A stretch of DNA of 40,037 bases, taken from assembly GCA_027315345.1 (NCBI GenBank), contig DAHUYE010000102.1:1-40037 (forward strand), given 5' to 3'. This document shows, piece by piece, positions 31,937 through 38,988 of this stretch (position 1 is its first letter; every line of letters starts with the position of its first letter). The notes under the pieces were generated by a model, which had not been told where the DNA came from, ran no database searches, and saw nothing but the letters and a program-made list of their open reading frames with translations. This DNA comes from Actinomycetota bacterium (lineage in GTDB: Bacteria > Actinomycetota > Acidimicrobiia > Acidimicrobiales > JAJPHE01). Made by a program: the position numbers and the translations under genes.

Positions 31937-33411
31937 GCAAACGCATCAAGGTCCTGGTGACCGGCTCGCACTTCGTGCTGGCCTCAGCAGGCGACGAATA
32001 CGGGATATGGGATAAGGAGGCCGTCTGGAAGCGCCGCCCGGGCAGCCCGATCGCCCGGTTCCCCCTTACCGAGGAGGGCAGGGCGGCGGCATGGGAGCGG
32101 TTCTCCGGGTGGGAGCCAGCCGCATCACCGCCCTGGAGCCCGCCCACCGGCACCGCAGGTTGGGAGCCGACCATTCAGAACCCGGCCATGTCGGGCAATC
32201 CTGCCAGCGGGCGGCTTCGGCACCGACGGCGTTGGGCCGTGCCGGTGGTGGCTGGGGCGGTCCTGGCGGCAGTGCTGGCCTTAGTCCTGGTCGGTGTAGC
32301 CAACCGGACCGACAATGCCAAGTTGGCGGCCACATCGGGGGGTTCATCGGGTTCCGGCGGCTCCAGGGCTGGGACCGGGGCCACGGCGGCCGGTTCGGGA
32401 GCCTGGACCGCATCGAGCGTGCCGGGCGCGGTGGGTTCGGGCTATCTGGCGTCGGGCCCGGGCTTCATCGACTTCATCCAGTGGAACACCACCGCCGGGG
32501 TCCTCTCCGGCACCGCCCAGGCGATCAACGTTACGGGCAGCCCGCCGAACATGACCACCCAGTCCCAGACCATCCCTCTGACCGGAAGCCTCAACGGCTC
32601 AACCCTGTCGGTCAGTTTCGAAGGCGGCCCTCAGACTTTCGGCTCGATCTCCGACGGCAGCTTCACCTTGAACTTCCCCCAGTCCGACGGCAGCCTCGGA
32701 GCGGTCAGCTTCGCCTCCGCCTCGGCCTCGGCGTTTAACCAGGCCCTCGCTTCCCTCCAGGCCCGGATCGCCACCGCCAACCAGAACGAGGCCAACGCCG
32801 AGGCGCTCCAAAAGCAAGAAAACCAGATCGACTCCGCCGCCCAGACCGTCCTCAGCGACATCGGCGCCCTCTCCCAGGACGAGTCATCCCTGTCGGGCTC
32901 CCTCGGACAGACCAACCAGGCACTACAGACGACAGGCTCCGAGCTGGCCACCACCAAGAAGGACGACCAGGCGGTCCAAGCCGAGGCCCAGCAGTATCCC
33001 GATGGCAACTCGGGAGGAGTCTGTGCCGACGCCGGTGGAGTCGGAGCCGATGCTGGCGGAGTGGAAGCCGATGCAGGCGGAGTGGAAGCGAACGCCGGTG
33101 GGGTTGAGAACTATCTGCAACAGACTCGCCAACAAGTATCCCAGCTGGCCGCGGATTGGGCCCAGTTCCAATCCGACGAGAACAACCTCCCTTCCTACCA
33201 GCCCACCAACCCACCCACCCAGAACCAGGTCAACCAGGCGACCTCCGCCGCCAGCAGCTCCGCCGCCCAGACCCTGTCGGCCACCAATGCCGACATCGGC
33301 CAGGCCAACAGCATGGTCACGACCGCCTACCAATACGCCGCCCAGGCCTACCAGGCCGGTAATTGCGGCACCCCGCCCAGTCAGCCCCAACCCCAGGGCA
33401 GTATCAGCTAG
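31933..33411 (+). CDS. Single-pass membrane protein with coiled coil and heptapeptide repeats
   Basis: The 492 residues comprise a cytoplasmic module (1-62: GSHFVLASAGDEYGIWD, then RFSGW), a Pro-rich linker and a basic stop-transfer (RLRHRRR). One transmembrane helix (about 101-123), a Gly/Ser/Thr-rich extracellular stretch, and a beta-like domain (about 145-260) follow. Next come a Gln/Ala-rich coiled coil (about 265-350), four ADAGGVE-type heptads (365-392), and a Gln/Ser/Pro-rich tail. GTG follows GGTGGTGGGG. A TAACCT box lies at 31900. The N-terminal module recurs in the next gene. Function is unknown; a surface or envelope role is likely. Confidence 0.75.
   Translation: MSKRIKVLVTGSHFVLASAGDEYGIWDKEAVWKRRPGSPIARFPLTEEGRAAAWERFSGWEPAASPPWSPPTGTAGWEPTIQNPAMSGNPASGRLRHRRRWAVPVVAGAVLAAVLALVLVGVANRTDNAKLAATSGGSSGSGGSRAGTGATAAGSGAWTASSVPGAVGSGYLASGPGFIDFIQWNTTAGVLSGTAQAINVTGSPPNMTTQSQTIPLTGSLNGSTLSVSFEGGPQTFGSISDGSFTLNFPQSDGSLGAVSFASASASAFNQALASLQARIATANQNEANAEALQKQENQIDSAAQTVLSDIGALSQDESSLSGSLGQTNQALQTTGSELATTKKDDQAVQAEAQQYPDGNSGGVCADAGGVGADAGGVEADAGGVEANAGGVENYLQQTRQQVSQLAADWAQFQSDENNLPSYQPTNPPTQNQVNQATSAASSSAAQTLSATNADIGQANSMVTTAYQYAAQAYQAGNCGTPPSQPQPQGSIS
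33025..33108 (+). repeat. Four tandem 21-bp repeats encoding ADAGGV(E/G)
   Basis: Four 21-base units encode ADAGGVG, ADAGGVE, ADAGGVE and ANAGGVE. Codons differ between units (GAT/GAC, GGT/GGC, GTC/GTG/GTT), so the array is not freshly amplified and the peptide pattern seems to have been retained. It lies after the coiled coil in the extracellular part. Confidence 0.85.
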
Positions 33412-33420
33412 GCGCCAAGC

Positions 33421-34104
33421 GTGTCGGACTCTGGAGTCATCCGCGAAGGAAAGCGGTTCATCCTCGGCCACCTCGACGGCCAGTGGGTGATCTGGGACGG
33501 CCAGATACCGGGTCGGCCGGCGGTCACCCGGGTCAGCCGCGACGCCGACGGGTGGGCAGAAGCCCTCCGGCGCTTCGAAATCCTCGAAGCCGTCGGACCT
33601 CAAGCTGCCGCCGGCTGGGGTTCGCCTCCACCCCCACCCCGGCCGCCTACCTGGGGACCAGCTCGCCCCGCTGGTGCCAATGGCGGGGACATCGGAGCCT
33701 GGTTCAGGAAGACCACGTCCGGCCCCGGGCACTGGCCAACCTGGGCAATCGTTTTCCTGGTTGCCGGGGTGGTGGGCCTCGTCGCAGTCCAGCCCTACAG
33801 CAACGCCTGCGGCTCGTTCCTCGGAGCCTTCGGCCAAGCTTTCGACCCGAATGTCGCCCGGGAGTGTGAGGCGATCGGCATCAGCCACCTCCTGGCCGTC
33901 GCCGCCATCGTGGTGAGCGGGATCGTGCTGGTCGGCCATGCCATCAGCTTGTCCACGTCCCGCCCACACGCCCAGGCCTTCAGACCGCCCACCCAAGGCA
34001 CAGCCGCCGGGCCACCCCCAGGGTGGTACCCCGACTCCTCGGGGTACCAGCGGTGGTGGAACGGAACAGCCTGGACCAACCAAACACGAGTGCCGCCTTC
34101 CTGA
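33421..34104 (+). CDS. Two-helix membrane protein with a C-terminal DUF2510 domain
   Basis: The 227 residues start with a module (8-56: EGKRFILGHLDGQWVIWDG, then WAEALRRFEILE) similar to that of the upstream protein. A Pro-rich linker, a transmembrane helix (about 104-122, WAIVFLVAGVVGLVAV), a loop with two cysteines, and a second helix (about 158-180) follow. It ends in DUF2510 (PPGWYPDSSGYQRWWNGTAWT). DUF2510 is a short Trp-rich motif common at the ends of actinobacterial membrane proteins and of unknown function. The GTG start is nine bases after the previous stop, so the pair is probably one operon. Confidence 0.75.
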   Translation: MSDSGVIREGKRFILGHLDGQWVIWDGQIPGRPAVTRVSRDADGWAEALRRFEILEAVGPQAAAGWGSPPPPPRPPTWGPARPAGANGGDIGAWFRKTTSGPGHWPTWAIVFLVAGVVGLVAVQPYSNACGSFLGAFGQAFDPNVARECEAIGISHLLAVAAIVVSGIVLVGHAISLSTSRPHAQAFRPPTQGTAAGPPPGWYPDSSGYQRWWNGTAWTNQTRVPPS

Positions 34105-34305
34105 TGGCGCTGGCTCCGGTCGATAGGGTCGACCCTCACCCAGATCTTCGGACAGCGGCGCCAGGTGATCCGGCCCGGCCGGTGACCGTTGAGACTCCCC
34201 AGCGTCCCACCGCCCCCGGAGCAATCCTCCCGGTCAAGCCCGTCTCCCCCGCCGGGCTCCCCAATGACCGGACGTCCACCGTCACAGCGCCCGGCCAAGA
34301 TTGGG

Positions 34306-34500
34306 ACCGGTGACCTCCCCCCGCTACGCCGAGGTCTTCGATGCCCGACCCGAGCGCTGCCTGCGCTACCTGGTTCGACCACAGCGGCCACGGCCGGCCC
34401 ATGCCCTGTCCCGAGCCCGCTCCGTGGCGTGGGGAGTTCGCGGATGGTGCCGGCCGGAGCTGGCAAGGTCCAGCCTGCGAGGACACGTCGGGGAGCTGCC
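34306..34500 (+). pseudogene. Frameshifted fragment of a small DGAGR-containing protein
   Basis: From GTG 34306 one frame reads SPRYAEVFDARPERCLRYL. The next frame (one base on) continues WFDHSGHGRPMPCPEPAPWR, then EFADGAGRSWQGPACEDTSG. The two halves make one sensible protein only if a frameshift near 34365 is accepted. A 15-base stretch (34442-34456) is repeated exactly at 36303-36317 within a similar coding context. No family is named. The stretch 34105-34305 before it shows nothing I can support. Confidence 0.35.
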
Positions 34501-34543
34501 CCCAGGACAGCGAGCGTGGCACCCGACGCCGAGGCTGGGTCGG

Positions 34544-34666
34544 TCACGCCGCGGCCGGCTCGGGCTTCCGGCGGGCCTTGCGGCGCTCTCCGGAGGTGAG
34601 CCCGGCCCACATCCCGTGGGTCTCACGGGCGTCGGCCAGGGCGCAGGGCTCGGCTACCGGGCAGGT
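34544..34666 (-). pseudogene. C-terminal fragment of a WhiB-family regulator
   Basis: The minus strand reads TCPVAEPCALADARETHGMW, then AGLTSGERRKARRKPEP and TGA. This is the end of a WhiB-like iron-sulfur protein: the last two cluster cysteines (C-x5-C), the G-[VIM]-W-x-G turn, and the basic C-terminal DNA-binding tail. Likeness ends exactly where the C-x-x-C motif should start; the expected first Cys is Thr, and upstream DNA belongs to a PAS fragment in another frame. The first two-thirds of the gene are missing, so no working protein is expected. Confidence 0.7.
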
Positions 34667-34817
34667 GTGCGTAGATAACCCCGGCCAGGCCGTTTGGAGT
34701 GACGTAGAGGATCGAACCGGGTCCGTCGATCAGGAAGATGGTGTCCGTCGCATGTTGGACCAGGGTGTAGAGCCAACCAGGCCCGCGAAGCTTCGCCTCT
34801 TGGACAAGCGCCGTCAC
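34667..34817 (-). pseudogene. Truncated PAS-domain copy of the neighbouring HD-GYP gene
   Basis: From GTG 34817 the frame reads TALVQEAKLRGPGWLYTLVQ, then HATDTIFLIDGPGSILYV. It closely parallels SLIREAETRGHGWLSTLVQ and HVSDIIFVLDSDGSIIYA of the intact gene next to it. Likeness stops after about 48 residues at the junction with the WhiB fragment. It begins 28 bases after the intact gene's stop, so it is the 5' end of an ancient tandem duplicate that lost its HD-GYP part. Confidence 0.75.
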
Positions 34818-34823
34818 GTGGCT

Positions 34824-34839
34824 GGTATCGGCAATTGAC
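34824..34839 (-). promoter_or_regulatory. Conserved GCCGATA-containing 16-mer before the truncated PAS copy
   Basis: On the minus strand GTCAATTGCCGATACC lies six bases before the PAS-copy start. It is identical to 35849-35864, although the coding DNA downstream of the two copies has diverged. It contains GCCGATAC, seven of eight bases of the sigma-28 -10. Confidence 0.4.
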
Positions 34840-34844
34840 GTTCG

Positions 34845-35840
34845 TCAGTCGGCGATCAAGGCTGCCCAGGGAAGCCGCTCGGCCTGGGAGAGGCGCAGGC
34901 AGGTATCCACAACATCCAGGTCGTAGAGAAGCCCCCGATTGCTTTCTATCTCGGCCAGGGCCCGACCCGAGCCCAACCCCGGACGGTAAGGCCGATGCGC
35001 CGCCATGGCCGAGATCACATCGGCAACGGCGAGGATCCGCGATCCCAGGAGGATGTCCGCGCCGGACAGGCCATTCGGGTAGCCGGATCCGTCGAGGCGC
35101 TCATGGTGCTGGAGAATCATCTCGGCCACCGGCCAGGGGAAGGGGACCTTGGCCACGATGTCACTACCCACCTCGGAATGTACCTTGATGAGTTCGAACT
35201 CAGCTCTGCTCAGCCGACCAGGCCGGTTGAGGATCTCGGAGGGCACGGCGATCTTGCCGATGTCATGCAGGGTGGCCGCCACCTCGATGCCTTTGATGTC
35301 CTCCTCATCCACGCCCATCTCTCGGGCGATGGCGCCGGCCAGGCGAGCCACCTCACGCTGGTGTCCGGCCGTGTAGGGGTCCCTTATCTCCACCATGTTG
35401 GCGATGGCGCCGGTGATGGCCCCGAAGCTGGCCTCCAGGCTCATGAGGTAGCCGTTGCGTTCGGTGACATCCCGCCCGTTGACGACGATGCCGGCTATGG
35501 CTGGATCATGCAGGAGGTTGGTGCGCACCACCTCAAGCTCGCAGACCTCACCTGTCTTGGGGGAGCGGACCCGGACCGTGTCGGTCATGGACAGCCCGGG
35601 TGAAACAGCCATCCGGGCGTAGCTCCCCGCTACTCGCTGGCGGTCCTCGGGATGGATGTAGTCGAAAACGCTGGCCCCGATGGCCTCCTCTGCCGAGACG
35701 CCGAACATGGCCAACCCGCTGGCATTGGCGTAGATGATCGAACCATCTGAGTCGAGTACGAAGATGATGTCCGACACGTGCTGGACCAGGGTGGAGAGCC
35801 AACCATGCCCGCGCGTCTCCGCCTCCCGGATAAGCGACAT
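34845..35840 (-). CDS. PAS/HD-GYP cyclic di-GMP phosphodiesterase
   Basis: HD-GYP proteins hydrolyse c-di-GMP. The 331 residues have a PAS sensor (about 14-128, IIFVLDSDGSIIYANASGLA ... GIVVNGRDVTERN) and an HD-GYP domain (about 140-325) with LHDIGK (His192, Asp193), IKVHSEVG, and the complete GYP motif HHERLDGSGYPNGL (245-258). There are no transmembrane helices, so it is cytoplasmic. ATG 35840 overlaps the stop of a truncated upstream frame (TGATG). GTG 35843 is the alternative. Codon use matches the host. It could link c-di-GMP to the pilus motor encoded about 11 kb away, which is inference. Confidence 0.92.
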   Translation of the reverse strand: MSLIREAETRGHGWLSTLVQHVSDIIFVLDSDGSIIYANASGLAMFGVSAEEAIGASVFDYIHPEDRQRVAGSYARMAVSPGLSMTDTVRVRSPKTGEVCELEVVRTNLLHDPAIAGIVVNGRDVTERNGYLMSLEASFGAITGAIANMVEIRDPYTAGHQREVARLAGAIAREMGVDEEDIKGIEVAATLHDIGKIAVPSEILNRPGRLSRAEFELIKVHSEVGSDIVAKVPFPWPVAEMILQHHERLDGSGYPNGLSGADILLGSRILAVADVISAMAAHRPYRPGLGSGRALAEIESNRGLLYDLDVVDTCLRLSQAERLPWAALIAD

Positions 35841-35998
35841 CACCTTTTGGTATCGGCAATTGACATCGATTTCTTGAGCTTCTCGCCTTTGAGCACCGGT
35901 GTTTTGCCCAAAAAGGCCTCGTATGCGTCAGCGAGCACGGTGTCGTGGCGTCCAGCCTCCCCGGGATGGCCGAGGTAACCCAGCGCCGGCCCGAGCGG
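35840..35998 (-). pseudogene. 5'-truncated gene with a lysine-rich C-terminus
   Basis: An open minus-strand frame of 52 codons reads LGYLGHPGEAGRHDTVLADA, then YEAFLGKTPVLKGEKLKKSM and SIADTKR, and ends in a TGA that overlaps the HD-GYP start (TGATG). The coupling and good codon pattern say it is the end of a real gene. A stop at 35999-36001 and no good start show that the 5' part is missing or frameshifted. The last codons fall in the 16-mer shared with the truncated PAS copy. No family is recognised. Confidence 0.45.
35849..35864 (-). promoter_or_regulatory. Conserved GCCGATA-containing 16-mer before the HD-GYP gene
   Basis: GTCAATTGCCGATACC on the minus strand, identical to 34824-34839, lies eight bases before ATG 35840 and inside the 3' end of the truncated upstream gene. 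It may be a promoter -10 of sigma-28 type (GCCGATAC) or simply retained coding DNA. Confidence 0.4.
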
Positions 35999-36039
35999 TC
36001 AGCCTGGGCCTCCAGGGCCATACCACAATGGAAGGGGCC

Positions 36040-36200
36040 AGCCGCCCGTGCCCAGCCCGGTGCGCCAGTCGCTGACGGCCAGAACGGAGCGCTGAGGTTC
36101 CCCAGCGGGGTCCCACGGCTTCGGCCAGCACGGAGCGAGCCCGATGCCAGCCCACTTCGGCGATGGCCCGGGCAACCTCAGCTCTCAAAGAGGCCAGCCC
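36040..36200 (-). pseudogene. Possible coding fragment on the minus strand
   Basis: A minus-strand frame reads LRAEVARAIAEVGWHRARSV, then LAEAVGPRWG, a plausible helical segment. It has no fitting start and runs into low-complexity sequence. It could be the missing upstream part of the truncated gene at 35840-35998 in another frame. The surrounding stretch 35999-36553 otherwise shows only the DGAGR fragment. Confidence 0.2.
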
Positions 36201-36300
36201 CTGCCCCGGACCTCCCTGGCAACGGGGATGGCGAGAGCCGGACGCTCGGCGAGAGAGCGGGTCAGGGCCGGCACCGGGCCAGGTGAGCGGGCCGCGCGCC

Positions 36301-36405
36301 GTGGATGGTGCCGGCCGAACACATCTGGTCTGGGCTTGCGGCGGCCATCTGGGCGACCTGAGGGGGCCGACCACGGCGGCCCGCGTCGGTAGTCATCTCA
36401 CCTGA
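36301..36405 (+). pseudogene. Second DGAGR-containing fragment
   Basis: A plus-strand frame reads VDGAGRTHLVWACGGHLGDL and ends at TGA 36403-36405. It shares an exact 15-base stretch (GGATGGTGCCGGCCG) and the reading-frame context of DGAGR and a following Cys with the fragment at 34306-34500. The two fragments flank the HD-GYP/PAS copies. It is too short for a functional call. Confidence 0.3.
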
Positions 36406-36553
36406 CCCGTCCATGGCCGGCAGGCCACCCGCCGGACCCAGTACGCTCCGGCCAAGAAGGTGCAAAAGGGGCAGGCGAATATCTCACCAGCGAACGTGGC
36501 CCTGGTGGCTCCCTTCGCTGGGTGGGGGATTCAGGAAGAGGGGGCAGCAGGAG

Positions 36554-38068
36554 ATGCGACAGTCCGGTCATCCCAGCTATTCACGGTCGCTGCGCTCAGT
36601 GACGGCGGCCGTCTTGGGCTTCGCCATGTCCGTGGCCGTGGTCGTGGTCGAAGCTCAGCCCGCCTCGGCAGATACCGTGAGCTTCAGCTCCGCCCAGGTC
36701 GGGACATCGGGCCAGACCGCCCAGTTCAATCAGGCGGGCAACTGGGAGATGGCCTGGACATATGACTGCTCGAACTTCGGCCAGGCGGGGAACTTCCAAG
36801 TCACGGTCAACCAACCCTCGGGTAGCCCCGTCGTGGACACGGGCCCCAACGAGCAAGGAATGAGCGGCAGCGGGACCGACTACTACACGGACACGGGGAC
36901 CTTCAGCCTCACCGTCAACAGCGAATGCAACTGGACCATCAACGTTGCCCCCAACTCCGCCGCTCCCACCTCCGGCACCGCTCAGTTCTCCAGCACCAGT
37001 ACCGGGGATTCCGGTAACACCTCGGAGTTCACCGAGTCCGGTAACTGGCAGATGGCGTGGAGTTACAACTGCTCCAACTACGGACAACAGGGCAACTTGA
37101 TCGTTGAGATCGACACACCCTCCGGGCCCAGTAGCGACACCGGACCAAACGAACTGGGCACCGGCACCAGCGGAACGGACAACTACACCGACGCTGGGAC
37201 CTTTGACCTGAATGTCAGCAGTGAGTGCAACTGGTCCATATCAGTCTCGCCGGCAGGCCCTTCGGCACCCTCACCCTCGCCATCACCGTCGCCGAGTCCC
37301 AGCCCCTCGCCTTCCTCCTCGTCTGGCTACTGGATGCTGGGTCGGGATGGAACGATCTATGCCTTCGGGGGGGCCAAGAACTACGGAGACGCAGCCGGGA
37401 AGCTGGCGTCAGGGACCAGTGCTGTCCACGTCGAACCCACCCCCGACGGCAACGGGTACTGGATCGTCTCCAGTGCCGGCAACGTCTTCACCTACGGCGA
37501 TGCCACGTACCACGGCGGAAACCCTTCCCTCGGGCAGGGGGAGTCCGTAGTCAGTTTGTCCTCGACAGCTGATGGGCTGGGCTATTGGCTGTTTACGAAC
37601 CTCGGACGGGTGGTTGCGTATGGCGATGCCGTCTCCTACGGAGACATGAGCGGAACTCACCTGAACGGTCCCGTGCTCGACTCGATCCGCACCGCCGACG
37701 GCAATGGCTACTACATGGTCGGCTCGGACGGAGGAATCTTCACCTTCGGCGATGCCCACTTCTATGGCTCCGAGGGCGGGAAGCACCTGAACGGCCCCGT
37801 GGTTGGCCTGGCCCCGACCTCGGACGGAGCGGGCTACTGGCTGGTGGCCAACGACGGAGGCATCTTCACCTTCGGCGACGCCGTGTTCAAGGGATCGATG
37901 GGCGGCACCCGCCTGAACAAGCCGGTCATTGGCATGGTCGCATACGGGGACGGCTACCTGATGGTGGCCAGCGACGGAGGGATCTTCGACTTCTCATCCC
38001 AGCCCTTCGATGGGAGCCTGGGAGCTAACCCCCCGGCGGTTCCCATCGTGGGTGTGGCCGTTCTGTAG
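36554..38068 (+). CDS. Secreted protein with two beta domains and a six-repeat propeller-like region
   Basis: The 504-residue protein starts at ATG 36554 with a Sec signal peptide (VTAAVLGFAMSVAVVVVEA, cleaved after PASA). Two similar ~85-residue domains follow, each with a GNWxMAWxYxCSNxGQxGN core, a TGPNE turn and a closing SECNW. A (PS)n linker then leads to six ~42-residue repeats of the form GYWxVxxDGGIFTFGDAxFYG. Such repeats are frequent in surface proteins of Acidimicrobiia and would suit a six-bladed beta-propeller. There is no membrane anchor or sortase signal, so it is probably released or held non-covalently. The start is inferred from the signal peptide. Function is unknown, perhaps adhesion or binding of a ligand. 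Confidence 0.85.
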   Translation: MRQSGHPSYSRSLRSVTAAVLGFAMSVAVVVVEAQPASADTVSFSSAQVGTSGQTAQFNQAGNWEMAWTYDCSNFGQAGNFQVTVNQPSGSPVVDTGPNEQGMSGSGTDYYTDTGTFSLTVNSECNWTINVAPNSAAPTSGTAQFSSTSTGDSGNTSEFTESGNWQMAWSYNCSNYGQQGNLIVEIDTPSGPSSDTGPNELGTGTSGTDNYTDAGTFDLNVSSECNWSISVSPAGPSAPSPSPSPSPSPSPSPSSSSGYWMLGRDGTIYAFGGAKNYGDAAGKLASGTSAVHVEPTPDGNGYWIVSSAGNVFTYGDATYHGGNPSLGQGESVVSLSSTADGLGYWLFTNLGRVVAYGDAVSYGDMSGTHLNGPVLDSIRTADGNGYYMVGSDGGIFTFGDAHFYGSEGGKHLNGPVVGLAPTSDGAGYWLVANDGGIFTFGDAVFKGSMGGTRLNKPVIGMVAYGDGYLMVASDGGIFDFSSQPFDGSLGANPPAVPIVGVAVL

Positions 38069-38265
38069 GACTAGGTCCAGTTTGGCCTGATCCGAGCACT
38101 GCGAATCGGAACCGCTGCCTCGGCTGGATACACAGTCCCTGCCGCGGTCACAGGGCCGCTCCAACTCCCGCCGCGGTGGCGGAAGAGCCGGCGGACCCAG
38201 TCGCAGAGCGGATGGACACATCCGACCCCGCCCGCCCGTCACACCCGCCGCTTACCATCTCCTTG

Positions 38266-38943
38266 ATGAATGACGCCCAACTGGTCGAGGCCTGGGAACA
38301 GGTCCAAAAGCGGGTCGAGGCGGCTGGCTGGGCCGTGTTCCCGGCCATACCCGACGATCCGCAGGTGTCGTGGCCCAACGATGATTGGTCAGTGTTCCTC
38401 GATGTCGCCGAGGCGGTCGGGACGAAGCTGATCTACCTCGTTGGCGACACAGTGGGCGAAGACCGGATCAGGGAGATCGAGGAGCTCGAAGGTGATCTGG
38501 ACCCCGAACTGTCCGCCGCTCTGGCTGCCGCCCGAGTCCATGGTGGGAGGGTCTGCGGCTTCAACATCGGCTTTGTGGTGGGGCCTCTCTTCCATTGGTT
38601 CTGGACCGAGGCTCCTTGGTGTGCGGCGATAGACGAGGCCCCGGTGTCCGAGGGACGGGCGCTTCCGTGGCGACGTCGGGGCCAGGGCTCACCGGGGGCC
38701 CCGGGGTTGTCGTTCCCGGAAGGCGACCTCGACGGGGACTATGACGTTGACCGCGGACTGGACTGGCTGGAGGGCCGCCGGCGTTTCGAAGAGGCCATCA
38801 ACGCCGAGCAGCAACGCCTCGCCCCTCAGGTCGAGACTTGGGTAGCAGTTATCTCGACCCATCCCGAGTATCTGGCCGCCCGCAACGAGACCGAACGCCG
38901 AGTCCTTGCCGGCCGCCTGGTCCCTGGGGTTCCCCCGGTTTGA
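38266..38943 (+). CDS. Hypothetical acidic protein ending at the IS3 boundary
   Basis: From ATG 38266 the product has 225 residues; in-frame ATG 38212 and GTG 38176 are alternatives. It begins MNDAQLVEAWEQVQKRVEAA, contains WSVFLDVAEAVGTKLIYLVG and an aromatic stretch (VVGPLFHWFWTEAPW), and ends in a helical region with EAINAEQQRLAPQVETWVA. No signal peptide or clear family is seen. Its TGA (38941-38943) is also the probable first three bases of the IS3-family element, so the protein may be truncated. The gap 38069-38265 holds nothing I can identify. Confidence 0.6.
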   Translation: MNDAQLVEAWEQVQKRVEAAGWAVFPAIPDDPQVSWPNDDWSVFLDVAEAVGTKLIYLVGDTVGEDRIREIEELEGDLDPELSAALAAARVHGGRVCGFNIGFVVGPLFHWFWTEAPWCAAIDEAPVSEGRALPWRRRGQGSPGAPGLSFPEGDLDGDYDVDRGLDWLEGRRRFEEAINAEQQRLAPQVETWVAVISTHPEYLAARNETERRVLAGRLVPGVPPV

Positions 38944-38944
38944 C

Positions 38945-38985
38945 GGACATCCACCAAGTGGGGCCAAGCCCCAGAAAGGATGTCC
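38945..38985 (+). repeat. Nested inverted repeats covering the IS3 orfA start region
   Basis: GGACATCC (38945-38952) pairs with GGATGTCC (38978-38985), and inside it TGGGG (38959-38963) pairs with CCCCA (38969-38973). The outer right arm overlaps the AGG of the Shine-Dalgarno for ATG 38989, so transcripts reading in from outside could hide the start. Confidence 0.55.
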
Positions 38986-38988
38986 AGA

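Noticed and set aside
36413-36553. Longer N-terminus for the secreted six-repeat protein
   Set aside because: It would place 47 mostly basic residues before a good signal peptide; ATG 36554 gives a normal Sec signal.
37262-37320. CRISPR or satellite-like array from the repeated TCG/CCG triplets
   Set aside because: It encodes a (PS)n linker between protein domains; there are no spacers and no repeat units of CRISPR length.
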